Positions 16,400 to 24,876 of a stretch of DNA of 64,000 bases are shown here, piece by piece. The notes below the pieces were generated by a model that saw nothing but the letters and a program-made list of their open reading frames with translations, made no database searches and was not told the origin of the DNA. Source of the DNA: DATHZQ01 sp963823505. Lineage in GTDB: Bacteria > Actinomycetota > Acidimicrobiia > Spongiisociales > UBA5794. The first letter of the stretch is position 1. Each line of letters opens with the position of its first letter. The DNA lies in the NCBI GenBank assembly GCA_963823505.1, contig CAWGLY010000005.1:1612001-1676000 (forward strand). Reading direction: 5' to 3'. Position numbers and translations under genes: made by a program.

Positions 16400-18052
16400 A
16401 TGGAGCGATGGAGAGTGCGGCTTCGCGTCGCAGGAGTGATCGGGCTCCTCGCATCGGCACTGATTGCGGTGCCAACGAGGGCCATGGCGTCTGAGTCTGT
16501 GGTGACCCATACCTGGGAGCTTGGGTTCACGCCGACGAACTGGAGTCGGTCGGCAGAGTTTCCGCAGTTTGACCCTGCGTTTGGGAACCTGCTCGATGTG
16601 ACGGTAGAGCTGGAGTCGGCCGTCGCCGCATCGATGTTCGTCGAGAACCTCTCGACGTCCTCGCACTGCGACGCGACCCTGACATGGGGCGGCGTGGTCA
16701 ATCTCGGCGGTTCGCCGGCGCTGGTTTCGGTCGACCTCACCAACACGGTGTCGCTTCGTCTCGAGATCTTCGACGGCGTCGCCGACTTCGCAGGTGCCTC
16801 GGGTGCGTCGTTCCCGGATCTCGGCGCTTCGGGCGTAGATCAGATCGTGCTGTCGGATGCGGCGGCAATGGCTCCGTACATCGGAACGGGAACCGTGAGC
16901 TTGGGGGTTGCAGCAAACGCGACGGCCTCGGCCCGGGGCTGCGGCGCAATCGAAGAGCTATTCAGAACGAACGTGTCGACCACAGTCCGAGTCACTTACA
17001 GATACGCCTCGGCCCCTGCCATCGACATCGAGAAGGCGACCAACGGTGAAGACGCCGACGAACCCACCGGACCTGAAATCCCGGTCGGTGACCCCGTCAC
17101 GTGGACCTACGTCGTCACCAACACCGGTGATGTGGACCTGAGCAACGTCACCGTGGTCGACGACCAAGGCGTCGCCGTCACCTGCCCCCAAGACACCCTG
17201 GCAGTGGGCGAATCAATGACCTGCACCGGCAACGGCACCGCAGAGCAGGGCCAGTACGCCAACCTCGGCACCACCGAAGGCGAAGCTGCCGACGGCACCA
17301 TCGTCACCGACGAAGACCCGTCGCACTACTACGGCGTCGACGAGCCACCGCCATCGGAACCGGCCATCGACATCGAGAAGGCCACCAACGGTGAAGACGC
17401 CGACGAACCAACCGGACCCTGGATCGTTGAGGGCGACCCGGTGGAATGGACCTACGTCGTCACCAACACCGGCGATGTGGACCTGAGCAACGTCACCGTG
17501 GTCGACGACCAAGGCGTCGCCGTCACCTGCCCCCAAGACACCCTGGCGGTGGGCGAATCAATGACCTGCACCGGCAACGGCACCGCAGAGCAGGGCCAGT
17601 ACGCCAACCTCGGCACCACCGAAGGCGAAGCTGCCGACGGCACCATCGTCACCGACGAAGACCCGTCGCACTACTACGGCGCCAGCCGCACGTGCGCAGC
17701 CGGATGCACGTCGAACTACTACGGAAACCCGCTGCACTTCGGGCAGTGGAGGTCCTACGGTCCGGACGATGCCTACGGGCTGGTCTTCGGAGTCGACGTG
17801 GACGGATCGCTGGTCGACATGATCCGCGCTCCGCTCGATCCGAGCAACGCGTGGGCAGCCCTTGGCAGGGAAGCGGTGACGGCACTGTTGAACGCGGCAC
17901 ATCCGGATGTGCCCTACCCCTACACCGAGGCCGAGATCATCGCTCAGGTGCGGAACGCGTATCAGATGAACGAGCCCACCCTCGCCCGGGGAGTGCTCAA
18001 GCAAATGAACCAGAGAGCCTGCCCGCTCGGCCCGGGCAACCACGACCACTGA
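16400..18052 (+). CDS. Secreted DUF11-repeat protein with two repeats
   Basis: This 550-aa paralogue of the preceding gene starts at ATG 16400 behind a purine-rich GGAGGAGGGAG. A signal peptide ends near TRAMASES and a head domain follows (EFPQFDPAFGNLLDVTVELES, FVENLSTSSHCD). Two DUF11-like repeats (DNA starts 17018 and 17363, 345 bp apart, almost identical) lead into the same C-terminal domain as its neighbour (SNYYGNPLHFGQW, REAVTALLNAAHPDVPYPYTE). It lacks a sorting signal. Heads and tails diverge far more than the repeats, so the repeats are being homogenised within and probably between these genes. Function unknown. Confidence 0.82.
   Translation: MERWRVRLRVAGVIGLLASALIAVPTRAMASESVVTHTWELGFTPTNWSRSAEFPQFDPAFGNLLDVTVELESAVAASMFVENLSTSSHCDATLTWGGVVNLGGSPALVSVDLTNTVSLRLEIFDGVADFAGASGASFPDLGASGVDQIVLSDAAAMAPYIGTGTVSLGVAANATASARGCGAIEELFRTNVSTTVRVTYRYASAPAIDIEKATNGEDADEPTGPEIPVGDPVTWTYVVTNTGDVDLSNVTVVDDQGVAVTCPQDTLAVGESMTCTGNGTAEQGQYANLGTTEGEAADGTIVTDEDPSHYYGVDEPPPSEPAIDIEKATNGEDADEPTGPWIVEGDPVEWTYVVTNTGDVDLSNVTVVDDQGVAVTCPQDTLAVGESMTCTGNGTAEQGQYANLGTTEGEAADGTIVTDEDPSHYYGASRTCAAGCTSNYYGNPLHFGQWRSYGPDDAYGLVFGVDVDGSLVDMIRAPLDPSNAWAALGREAVTALLNAAHPDVPYPYTEAEIIAQVRNAYQMNEPTLARGVLKQMNQRACPLGPGNHDH
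17018..17680 (+). repeat. Two near-identical 345-bp coding repeats
   Basis: Units start at 17018 and 17363. Long stretches, for example around the VTCPQDTLAV segment, are identical to each other and almost identical to the repeats of the upstream gene at 14458-15792. Confidence 0.9.
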
Positions 18053-18070
18053 CCCGAGCCCATTGAGCTT

Positions 18071-18107
18071 GCGATGAGGGGACGGGGGCGCACCGTCCCC
18101 TCATCGC
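18071..18107 (+). terminator. 15-bp stem-loop after third surface-protein gene
   Basis: GCGATGAGGGGACGG (18071-18085) and CCGTCCCCTCATCGC (18093-18107) pair perfectly around a 7-nt loop. It lies between convergent genes (surface protein and moaE), so it may serve both. Confidence 0.82.
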
Positions 18108-18262
18108 CCTCCCTGGTGGCTGCCGCCACTTCCGATCATCCGCCGCACCAGTCACGGCGAACCTCGATCGGGAACGCAGAGGTTGCCTGGAGCAGCCCCG
18201 TGTTCGAATGGGCCATGGGCCCGAGTTCCCCTCCCATGGGAACATGCTCGGATACGAGTCAC

Positions 18263-18724
18263 CTACTCCCGATGATGGAGGTCCTCCCTGACCCATTCGG
18301 CGCCTCCAGGCCAGTGCTCCTTCTTCCAGATCGGCGCCCTGGTCTTCAGCTCGTCGATGAGAAACCGGCCGGCCGCAAAGGCGTCCTTCCGATGTGGGGA
18401 GCTGGCGGCAACCGCAACGCTGATCTCCCCTATGCCGAGCTCGCCGGTGCGGTGGACGGCAGCCACGCGCTTCACCGGCCACCGCTCCCTGGCCTCCGCA
18501 ATGATGGCTGCGATCTTGTCGCCGACCACGTCGCCATACGTCTCGTACTCCAAGTGGGTGACGCCTTCGATTCCGGGGGAGTGGTTGCGAACGGTGCCGA
18601 GGAACAAGACGACGGCGCCACATTGCGGGTCCTCGACGTGGGCGAGCACCGCTGCGGGGTCGATCGGCTCCTCACCGACCGCCACCAGATCAGATGTGTG
18701 CCCTGTTACAGGCCGTTGTGCCAT
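18263..18724 (-). CDS. moaE: Molybdopterin synthase catalytic subunit MoaE
   Basis: This 153-aa protein transfers sulfur to precursor Z to form molybdopterin together with MoaD. It shows the MoaE signature: FLGTVRNHSPG, LEYETYG, HRTGELGIGEISVAVAASSPHRKDAF, and the active-site region IDELKTRAPIWKKEHWPGGAEWV. The length is typical. No other molybdenum-cofactor gene is in the window. It starts at ATG 18724, divergent from the HtrA gene with only 11 bp between start codons, so the two promoters overlap. Confidence 0.93.
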   Translation of the reverse strand: MAQRPVTGHTSDLVAVGEEPIDPAAVLAHVEDPQCGAVVLFLGTVRNHSPGIEGVTHLEYETYGDVVGDKIAAIIAEARERWPVKRVAAVHRTGELGIGEISVAVAASSPHRKDAFAAGRFLIDELKTRAPIWKKEHWPGGAEWVREDLHHRE

Positions 18725-18729
18725 ACAAT
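18724..18729 (+). promoter_or_regulatory. -10 box TACAAT of a leaderless htrA promoter
   Basis: TACAAT ends 6 bp before the GTG at 18736, the spacing expected when transcription begins at the start codon. No -35 match is obvious. The box overlaps the moaE start codon on the opposite strand. Confidence 0.5.
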
Positions 18730-18735
18730 CACCGT

Positions 18736-20079
18736 GTGGAGCAATCTACCCCCCAACCAACCGAGGCGGACACGCGCGCCTTCGACGGCGATACCGTTGA
18801 GAGCAGCGGGATAGAGCCCGCAATGGCCGAGACCGAGATGGAGGTCCCGGCCCTGCTGGCGTGGGCGTTGAGCCACGACTTGCCCGGAGCCGGAACCGGC
18901 CCGGAGACCGTGGTGGCCGAGCCTTCCGAGGTCACTTGGACGCCGACATTTCCGATGCCCGCCCCTCCACAACCGTCCGCCCCGCCACGCTGGTGGATGA
19001 TGGCGGCAGTCGGGGCGGCCGCCGCACTCGTGACGGTTGGCGCGCTCGCGCTCTTCGGGCTTCTCGGCAGCAGCGATGCCCCCGCGACACCACCTGTCGC
19101 CGGCGACGTTGTCGAGGTGCGCGAGGTCGTCACCGCTTCCGATGGCAGCACGTCTGCGGCAGCGGTCGCCCGCAGGGTCACCCCGTCGGTGGTGACCGTT
19201 GCGGTTGGCGACCTGGGAGCGGACGGAGCCTTCGAGCAGTTCGGTCTCGGCTCAGGGGTGGTCTTCGATGACCAAGGTCTCATCGTGACGAACGCCCACG
19301 TCGTCGATGGTGCCACCGCTACTCAGATCACCCTCCAAGACGGGACGATCTTCGATGCGGAGATTGTCGGCGTCGATCCCCGCACAGACCTCGCCGTACT
19401 TCGGGTTGCTGCCGCATCGCTCGAGCCCCTCGAGCTCGGGAGCACGGAAGCGCTGGAGATCGGCGATCTTGCGATCGCGGTCGGCAACCCCCTTGGTCTA
19501 GCCGGCGGCGCCTCCCTGACCGTTGGCGTCGTCTCGGCATTTGCACGCGAGGTCGACACCGCAGATGCCCCGACCCTCTTCGGGATGCTCCAAACCGACG
19601 CTCCCATCACGAGAGGGTCGTCTGGCGGCGCGCTCGTCGATTCTCAGGGGCGCTTGATCGGCATCACGACGGCTATCGGCGTCTCGTCTGCCGGCGCCGA
19701 AGGCATCGGTTTTGCGATCCCGGTCGAGCTGGTCCGCCGGATCACCGACGAGATCATCACAACGGGGAGCGTCCGCCACGCGTTCATAGGTGTGCGGCTC
19801 GACACACATCTCGAAGACCGCGACGACGGGGGGATGTCTCCCGCCGGTGCGGTCGTCACCAGCTTTCCCGATGGCGTCGCTTCTGCGGCCGCCGACGCCG
19901 GGGTGCGCGAGGGTGACATCATCACGAACTTCGAGGGTGCGGAGGTCACCACTCCCGATGACGTGATCAGCGGCGTGCGGCTCTACAGAGTCGGCGACAC
20001 CGTTTCGATCACAGTGCAACGAGATGGTGAGACAATGTCTATCGACCTCGTGCTCGGCGAGCGTCCCGACGACCTGTGA
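18736..20079 (+). CDS. Membrane-anchored HtrA/DegP-like serine protease with PDZ domain
   Basis: This is a 447-aa S1C-family protease. After a Pro-rich cytoplasmic N-terminus, one membrane segment (about 86-110) places the protease domain outside. The catalytic triad is His188 (TNAHVVDG), Asp218 (DPRTDLAVLRV) and Ser296 (TRGSSGGAL). A PDZ domain covers about 345-440 (VREGDIITNFEGAEVTTPDDVISGV). The start is taken as GTG 18736, which fits a leaderless transcript from the adjacent -10 box; no ribosome-binding site is present. It probably handles misfolded envelope proteins. It stands apart from the sigma/anti-sigma operon at 30.9-32 kb, whereas in mycobacteria htrA sits next to sigE and rseA. 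Confidence 0.88.
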   Translation: MEQSTPQPTEADTRAFDGDTVESSGIEPAMAETEMEVPALLAWALSHDLPGAGTGPETVVAEPSEVTWTPTFPMPAPPQPSAPPRWWMMAAVGAAAALVTVGALALFGLLGSSDAPATPPVAGDVVEVREVVTASDGSTSAAAVARRVTPSVVTVAVGDLGADGAFEQFGLGSGVVFDDQGLIVTNAHVVDGATATQITLQDGTIFDAEIVGVDPRTDLAVLRVAAASLEPLELGSTEALEIGDLAIAVGNPLGLAGGASLTVGVVSAFAREVDTADAPTLFGMLQTDAPITRGSSGGALVDSQGRLIGITTAIGVSSAGAEGIGFAIPVELVRRITDEIITTGSVRHAFIGVRLDTHLEDRDDGGMSPAGAVVTSFPDGVASAAADAGVREGDIITNFEGAEVTTPDDVISGVRLYRVGDTVSITVQRDGETMSIDLVLGERPDDL

Positions 20080-20098
20080 CCACGACCCCGGGGGCACT

Positions 20099-21202
20099 AT
20101 GAGCGATAGCATTTTTGATCGGCTCTTTGAGCTGCTGCAGTCTTCCGGTCCCGTCAACTGGAAGCTGGCCGCTGAGGTCCGCAAGAGCCTCGCCGGTGCG
20201 GTCGAGCCCATCGAGCCCCACCTCGCCGAGGAGTACGGGGAGCTGGTGCTGGCCGCTCAGCTCAGGTTGGAACCCGCCACCCACCTCGATCTGTCCGCAC
20301 GCCGTTCCGTCCAGCCCGTGGACCGCGCCACGTGGGCCGAGAAGAACGAACAAGCCTTCGGCTACGCCATCGAGCCGCTCTCCGCAAAGCTGTCCGGCGG
20401 GATTGCCGATCCGAGCAATCCGATGGCGGCGATGATGGCACCTCTCGGGCCTGCGGTATTGGGCATGCAGGCCGGATCGATGATCGGGTTCATGTCCCAC
20501 CGTGTGCTCGGGCAATTCGATACGGGGTTGCCCACCCTGGGCCACGACGACCTCTACCTGGTGGTCCCGAACCTCGAGGCATTTGCGACCGACCATGCAT
20601 TGGACGTCCGCGAGGTGCGCATGTGGGCTGCCGGCCACGAGGTCATCCATCACGGGATACTGGCCATCCCCTGGCTGCCCGACCACATCGCCTCGCTGCT
20701 GACCGTCTACTACGAGGACATCCAGTTCGATCCCGGGCGACTCACCGACGCTCTCGGACGCCTGGAAGATCCAACCGAGCTGGAGGGAATGCTCGAGGGG
20801 CCCGGCGGTCTCGCCTCGATGCTTGGCGCTGAAAACGACCCGGAGAAGCTCGGTCCGATTCAAGCCGTCATCGCCGCGATCTCTGGCTACGGCGACTACG
20901 CCGTCCGCAAGGGTCTCGGAGACGTTCTCGCCGACCTCACCCGGCTGGAGGAGGCTGAAGCCAGGCGGCGCGCCGAAACGGACCAATCCGAGCAATTCCT
21001 CCAGCAGCTTGCCGGCCTGGCACTCGAGCGCCACCGCGCAGGCGAGGCCGCCACCTTCTTCGATGAGTTGGAACGACGGTGGGGAATCGACACCGTTGCC
21101 ACAGTCTGGGAAGACGCCGAGCACCTGCCCCGCCTCGACGAGCTCGCCGACCCCGTCGGGTGGGCCGCTCGCGTTCTGCTCGAGGACGACGCGCTCGGTT
21201 AG
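20099..21202 (+). CDS. Zinc-dependent metalloprotease of the DUF2342 family
   Basis: This 367-aa protein belongs to an actinobacterial family often annotated as F420-biosynthesis-associated hydrolase. The zinc motif HEVIH is at residues 180-184 (WAAGHEVIHHGIL). The upstream segments WAEKNEQAFGYAIEPLSAKL and GMQAGSMIGFMSHRVLGQFD are family hallmarks. There is no signal peptide, so it acts inside the cell. The ATG at 20099 lies 19 bp after the htrA stop, suggesting co-transcription. Its substrate is unknown, and no F420 gene is nearby to support that label. Confidence 0.85.
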   Translation: MSDSIFDRLFELLQSSGPVNWKLAAEVRKSLAGAVEPIEPHLAEEYGELVLAAQLRLEPATHLDLSARRSVQPVDRATWAEKNEQAFGYAIEPLSAKLSGGIADPSNPMAAMMAPLGPAVLGMQAGSMIGFMSHRVLGQFDTGLPTLGHDDLYLVVPNLEAFATDHALDVREVRMWAAGHEVIHHGILAIPWLPDHIASLLTVYYEDIQFDPGRLTDALGRLEDPTELEGMLEGPGGLASMLGAENDPEKLGPIQAVIAAISGYGDYAVRKGLGDVLADLTRLEEAEARRRAETDQSEQFLQQLAGLALERHRAGEAATFFDELERRWGIDTVATVWEDAEHLPRLDELADPVGWAARVLLEDDALG

Positions 21203-21287
21203 GACACAGCTGACAATGTCAGTTCGAGCTCGTGGGCGAGTACCCTCGCCGATCCGGCGAACTGCACGTCACCCGAAAGGTCGGAAC

Positions 21288-21749
21288 ATGAGCATCACCC
21301 CAGGCACTCCAGCACCCGCATTCGAACTGGTGGATCAAGCCCGCCAGCCCGTCTCCCTCGACAGCCTCAGAGGCAAGAAGACCCTCGTGGTGTTCATCCC
21401 CTTCCCCTTCACCGGCATCTGCGAGGGCGAGCTGTGCCTCATTCGCGACAGTCATGCGCAGCTGAACGGCTACGACGCCAACGTCGTCGTGATCACGTGC
21501 GACACGCCCCCGGCCAACAAGAAGTGGTCCGATGACAACGGCTTCGAGTTCCCCGTGCTCTCCGACTTCTGGCCCCACGGTGCGACGGCGCAGGCGTACG
21601 GCGCCTTCAACGACACGATGGGCGTAGCCAACCGCTACACCTTCGTCCTCGATGCTGACGGCATCGTCCGCGACGTGATCAACACCGACTCCCTTGGCGA
21701 AGCCCGCGAGTTCGAGGCCTATACCGCAGCCCTCCAAGCGATCTCGTGA
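21288..21749 (+). CDS. Peroxiredoxin, AhpE-like
   Basis: This 153-aa thiol peroxidase of the AhpC/TSA superfamily has the peroxidatic Cys45 in PFPFTGICEGELC, fitting the P-x3-T-x2-C motif, with a second Cys at 50. The downstream Trp/Arg region DFWPHGATAQAYGAFND and GVANRYTFVLDADG match AhpE-type one-Cys enzymes of actinobacteria. It reduces peroxides in the cytoplasm. GAAAGG precedes the ATG at 21288. It ends convergently with the response regulator, the stop codon lying inside a shared stem-loop. Confidence 0.9.
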   Translation: MSITPGTPAPAFELVDQARQPVSLDSLRGKKTLVVFIPFPFTGICEGELCLIRDSHAQLNGYDANVVVITCDTPPANKKWSDDNGFEFPVLSDFWPHGATAQAYGAFNDTMGVANRYTFVLDADGIVRDVINTDSLGEAREFEAYTAALQAIS

Positions 21750-21770
21750 TGTCGGGCGGGCGACGTCACG
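21745..21770. terminator. Stem-loop between convergent peroxiredoxin and regX3 genes
   Basis: CGTGATGTCG (21745-21754) pairs with CGACGTCACG (21761-21770), with one G-U, around GGCGGG. It overlaps the peroxiredoxin stop codon and precedes the end of the response-regulator gene by 10 bp, so it can act in both directions. Confidence 0.55.
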
Positions 21771-21779
21771 ACGATGTGG

Positions 21780-22454
21780 TCAGCCGTCTCCCAGCCGGTA
21801 CCCCACACCACGGACCGTCGTGATGACTGGGGCGCCTTCGACGGACTCGAGCTTGCGGCGCAGCCGCCTGATGTGCTGGTCGAGCGTCTTGGAGTCCGTC
21901 CACCCAGAGCCCCACACCTCCCGCAAGAGCTCATCCCGCGGCACGATTCGGCCGCCACGCCGCATCAGCATCTCCATGACCTCGAACTCCTTGCGCGGCA
22001 GCGGAAAGGCCGCGTCCTCGACCCGCAGCTCGTAGCGAGCGGGATCCAGCACTGCCGTGCCCGTCGTCAGGACGGGTTGATCTGGCTCGGGCGTGGTGTT
22101 GCGGCGAAGACCCGCCCGGATGCGAGCCACCAGCTCCCGCAACGAATACGGCTTCGTCAGGTAGTCATCGGCGCCGAGCTCGAGCGCAGCGACCACGTCC
22201 GCCTCCGCATCCTTCGCCGAGAGGACGATGACCAGGACGTCGGACTCGGCGCGCAAGCGTTTGAGCACGTCGAGACCCGCCAAGCCGGGGAGCATGAGAT
22301 CGAGCAACACCACATCGGGTCGCAGCTCACGAAACATCGCAAGACCTGACCGTCCGTCTTCTGCGGCGTGGAACGTAAAGCCTTCGCGCCGCACCGCGAT
22401 CCCCACCGCGTCGACGTAGCTCGGCTCATCCTCGATCAGCAGCACGGTGCTCAT
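21780..22454 (-). CDS. regX3: Response regulator, PhoB/RegX3-like
   Basis: This 224-aa OmpR-family regulator has a receiver domain with phospho-acceptor Asp52 (VVLLDLMLPG) and Lys101 (YLTKPYS), and a winged-helix DNA-binding domain (about 125-222) with SDSKTLDQHIRRLRRKLE-like recognition helix and TVRGVGYRL. It overlaps the histidine-kinase gene by 4 bp. Its position next to the pst operon, with a PHO box in front of pstS, supports a phosphate-starvation role. The symbol is by analogy with mycobacterial RegX3 and PhoB. Confidence 0.9.
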   Translation of the reverse strand: MSTVLLIEDEPSYVDAVGIAVRREGFTFHAAEDGRSGLAMFRELRPDVVLLDLMLPGLAGLDVLKRLRAESDVLVIVLSAKDAEADVVAALELGADDYLTKPYSLRELVARIRAGLRRNTTPEPDQPVLTTGTAVLDPARYELRVEDAAFPLPRKEFEVMEMLMRRGGRIVPRDELLREVWGSGWTDSKTLDQHIRRLRRKLESVEGAPVITTVRGVGYRLGDG

Positions 22455-23659
22455 CGGGCTCGCTCAACGGGGATGCGAAGCCTGAAGGTGCTTCCGACTC
22501 CGGGGGTCGACTCCACCTCGACGGATCCGCCGTGGTTGAGCGCCACGTGCCGCACGATGGCAAGTCCGAGACCCGTCCCGCCGCGGGCCCTGGACCTGCT
22601 CCGGTCGACGCGGTAGAACCGTTCGAAAATCCGACCGCGATGTCGTTCGGAGATGCCTATCCCGTGATCCTCGACTTCCAGCACGGCGTGGTCGCCCTCA
22701 CGCTTGACTCGCACCCACACCCGGCCGCCCGTCTCGGTGCGGAACGAGCTGTACTTGATGGCGTTGTCGACGAGGTTGGCCACGGCAGAAACCAACTGCC
22801 GCTTGTCCCCCTCGACGACAACCGAATCGCCGGGAGCATCAACCACGACCTCCATGGCGGCGCTCTCCGCGACCACGCCCACTCTGGCGCGAACCTCGGC
22901 GATCACTTCGCAGAGATCGACCTCGACGAGCGATGGCTTCTCGCTCTCCACGAGAGAGAGGTCCAAGATGTCGTCCACCAGCGCGGCCAGACGGCGAGAC
23001 TCGTCCTCGAGGCGAGCGCCGAGACGACGACGGTCTTCCTCGCCATCAGATTCAGCGAGCGCCTCGGCGAGGACCGACAGGGCACCCACGGGAGTCTTGA
23101 GCTCGTGGCTCACATTGGCCACGAAGTCACGGCGGATCGCATCGATGCGCTCCTGGTCGGTGATGTCGGTGAGGTGGATCACTGCGCCCTGTCCTGCCTC
23201 GGAGGGTAGCGGTGCGCCGACGACGTGGTACGCCCGCGGGTGTTCGCCTGCCGACTCGATGCGTGCACTCACTGTGCGACCCGATGCCGCCACCTCCCGG
23301 GACAGCTCCCGCAACCGCAGCGAAGCTTCCGCAAACCCGTGCCCACCGTCCACGATCCGCTGCGCCCTCCCGGCCGCAAACACCACATCGAGACGAGGAC
23401 CGAGCACGAGTACCCCATCGGTCGAGCCCTCGACTGCGCTCTCGATGAGGTCCGCTCGCCTTTCCGCCTCCGCGCGTAGTTGATCGAGCGAGGCAACCCC
23501 CTCGGCAACGGAGGCCGGCTCCCGACCGAGGGCGGTAGCCGCGGCAACGCCCGCTTCGGAGAGCTCTTCCTCGCTGCGCAGCCACCGGATGCGCCACAGA
23601 GTTGCGACACATCCAAGGCCCACGACGGCGAACAACAACAGCCAAGTGATGACGTCCAT
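22451..23659 (-). CDS. senX3: Sensor histidine kinase, SenX3/PhoR-like
   Basis: This 402-aa kinase has one N-terminal membrane helix (about 4-22), a PAS-like domain (about 75-165), a HisKA domain with phospho-acceptor His185 (FVANVSHELKTPVGAL) and an ATPase domain with LVDNAIKYS, VEDHGIGI and GGTGLGLAIVRHV. With no large extracellular loop it probably senses phosphate status through PstB/PhoU, as in related systems. Its start faces pstS with a 166-bp divergent spacer. It overlaps regX3 as ATGA. Confidence 0.9.
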   Translation of the reverse strand: MDVITWLLLFAVVGLGCVATLWRIRWLRSEEELSEAGVAAATALGREPASVAEGVASLDQLRAEAERRADLIESAVEGSTDGVLVLGPRLDVVFAAGRAQRIVDGGHGFAEASLRLRELSREVAASGRTVSARIESAGEHPRAYHVVGAPLPSEAGQGAVIHLTDITDQERIDAIRRDFVANVSHELKTPVGALSVLAEALAESDGEEDRRRLGARLEDESRRLAALVDDILDLSLVESEKPSLVEVDLCEVIAEVRARVGVVAESAAMEVVVDAPGDSVVVEGDKRQLVSAVANLVDNAIKYSSFRTETGGRVWVRVKREGDHAVLEVEDHGIGISERHRGRIFERFYRVDRSRSRARGGTGLGLAIVRHVALNHGGSVEVESTPGVGSTFRLRIPVERAR

Positions 23660-23717
23660 GGACCTGATGCTACGGGCTCCTCCAACCGAGATGCCGCCCG
23701 CGGGCGATGCCTCGAGA

Positions 23718-23739
23718 ATTCACGCTCAGTTCACCTGCA
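23718..23739 (+). promoter_or_regulatory. PHO box: two 11-bp direct repeats before pstS
   Basis: ATTCACGCTCA (23718-23728) is followed directly by GTTCACCTGCA (23729-23739). This matches the GTTCACC-type 11-bp direct-repeat units bound by actinobacterial PhoP/PhoB-family regulators. It lies 87 bp upstream of pstS, within the spacer shared with senX3. Confidence 0.7.
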
Positions 23740-23825
23740 AGCGCTGTTCGAGTCACCCGCGGCGCGTACCTTGCTCCCCGCCGCCGAATGCGCGGCCCAA
23801 CTCCCGCTCCCCACGGAAGGACATC

Positions 23826-24869
23826 ATGAGATCGAAGATCTGGCGCTTCGCAGCGCTGCTTGCCGCGTTGACGCTCGTCGTCGCAGCGTGCGGCGGAGAC
23901 GACGATGACACCAGCACGGGCGACACAACGGCAACCGACGATGACACCAGCACGAGCGACACAACGGCAACCGGCGACGGCCTGTCCGGGAGCATCCTCA
24001 TCTCAGGCTCCTCGACGGTTGAGCCGATCTCGGCGCTCAACGCCGAGAAGTTCGCGGCGCTGAACCCCGGTGTCGCCATCTCCGTCGACGGTCCCGGCAC
24101 AGGAGACGGTTTCAAGCTGTTCTGCTCAGGCGAGACCGATATCTCGGATGCCAGCCGCGCGATCAAGGACAGCGAAGCCGAAGAGTGCGCCGCAAACGGC
24201 GTCGTCTACAAAGAGATCCAGGTCGCGATCGACGGTCTCTCCGTGCTGACCAGCCCCGAAAACGACGCCATCTCGTGCCTCACATTCCCGGACATGTACG
24301 CCCTGGTCGGACCCGAGTCCACCGGCTTCACCAACTGGTCGGACGCCAACGCCCTTGCGGCTGAAGTCGGCGGGACTGGTGGCTTTCCCGACGCCGAGCT
24401 CGTGGTGACCGCCCCAGGCGAGGAATCGGGCACGTATGACACGTTCGTCGAGTTCGTGATCGAGGGCATCGCGGATGAGCGTGGACAGGAGGCCGTGTCA
24501 CGGCCGGACTACGTCGCCTCGCCGAACGACAACGTCATCGTTGAGGGCATCGAGGGCTCACCGACTTCATTCGGCTGGGTTGGCTACGCCTTCTACGTCG
24601 AGGAGCAGGATCGGCTCAAGGCCATCGAAGTCGACGGTGGCGTCGGCTGCGTTGCCCCGACCCCTGAGACGATCGCCAGCGGCGACTACCCGCTGTCCCG
24701 GCCACTCTTCATCTACATCAACGAAACCAAGATGATGGAGAAGCCGGAACTGAACGCCTTCGCTCAGTTCTACCTGTCGGACGATGGCATCGCCTCGGTG
24801 GGCGAGGCCGGCTACGTCTTGCTCGATGATTACGGCGACGCCAAGGCCGCCGTCGGTCTGGACGGATAG
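23826..24869 (+). CDS. pstS: Phosphate ABC transporter substrate-binding lipoprotein PstS
   Basis: This 347-aa lipoprotein has its signal peptide ending LVVAAC at Cys22, an Asp/Thr-rich linker (about 25-50) and a PstS domain. The phosphate-binding loops are recognisable: ISGSSTVEPIS, SDASRAIKDSE and GEESGTYDTFVEF. GGAAGG lies five bases before ATG 23826. It captures inorganic phosphate for PstCAB. A 15-bp stem-loop separates it from pstC, which would let PstS be made in excess. Confidence 0.94.
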   Translation: MRSKIWRFAALLAALTLVVAACGGDDDDTSTGDTTATDDDTSTSDTTATGDGLSGSILISGSSTVEPISALNAEKFAALNPGVAISVDGPGTGDGFKLFCSGETDISDASRAIKDSEAEECAANGVVYKEIQVAIDGLSVLTSPENDAISCLTFPDMYALVGPESTGFTNWSDANALAAEVGGTGGFPDAELVVTAPGEESGTYDTFVEFVIEGIADERGQEAVSRPDYVASPNDNVIVEGIEGSPTSFGWVGYAFYVEEQDRLKAIEVDGGVGCVAPTPETIASGDYPLSRPLFIYINETKMMEKPELNAFAQFYLSDDGIASVGEAGYVLLDDYGDAKAAVGLDG

Positions 24870-24876
24870 ACCTAAC

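Noticed and set aside
14185..16746. Very long open frame (853 codons) on the minus strand opposite the surface-protein repeats
   Set aside because: It is antisense to a convincing repeat protein, its length follows from high GC and repetition, and its translation (GDGDALVIDDGDVA repeats) is just the complement of the DUF11 repeats, with no ribosome-binding site.
18108..18262. Small gene between the third surface protein and moaE
   Set aside because: No frame with a start, ribosome-binding site and coding-like composition; only a terminator and minor inverted repeats such as CCATGGG/CCCATGG.
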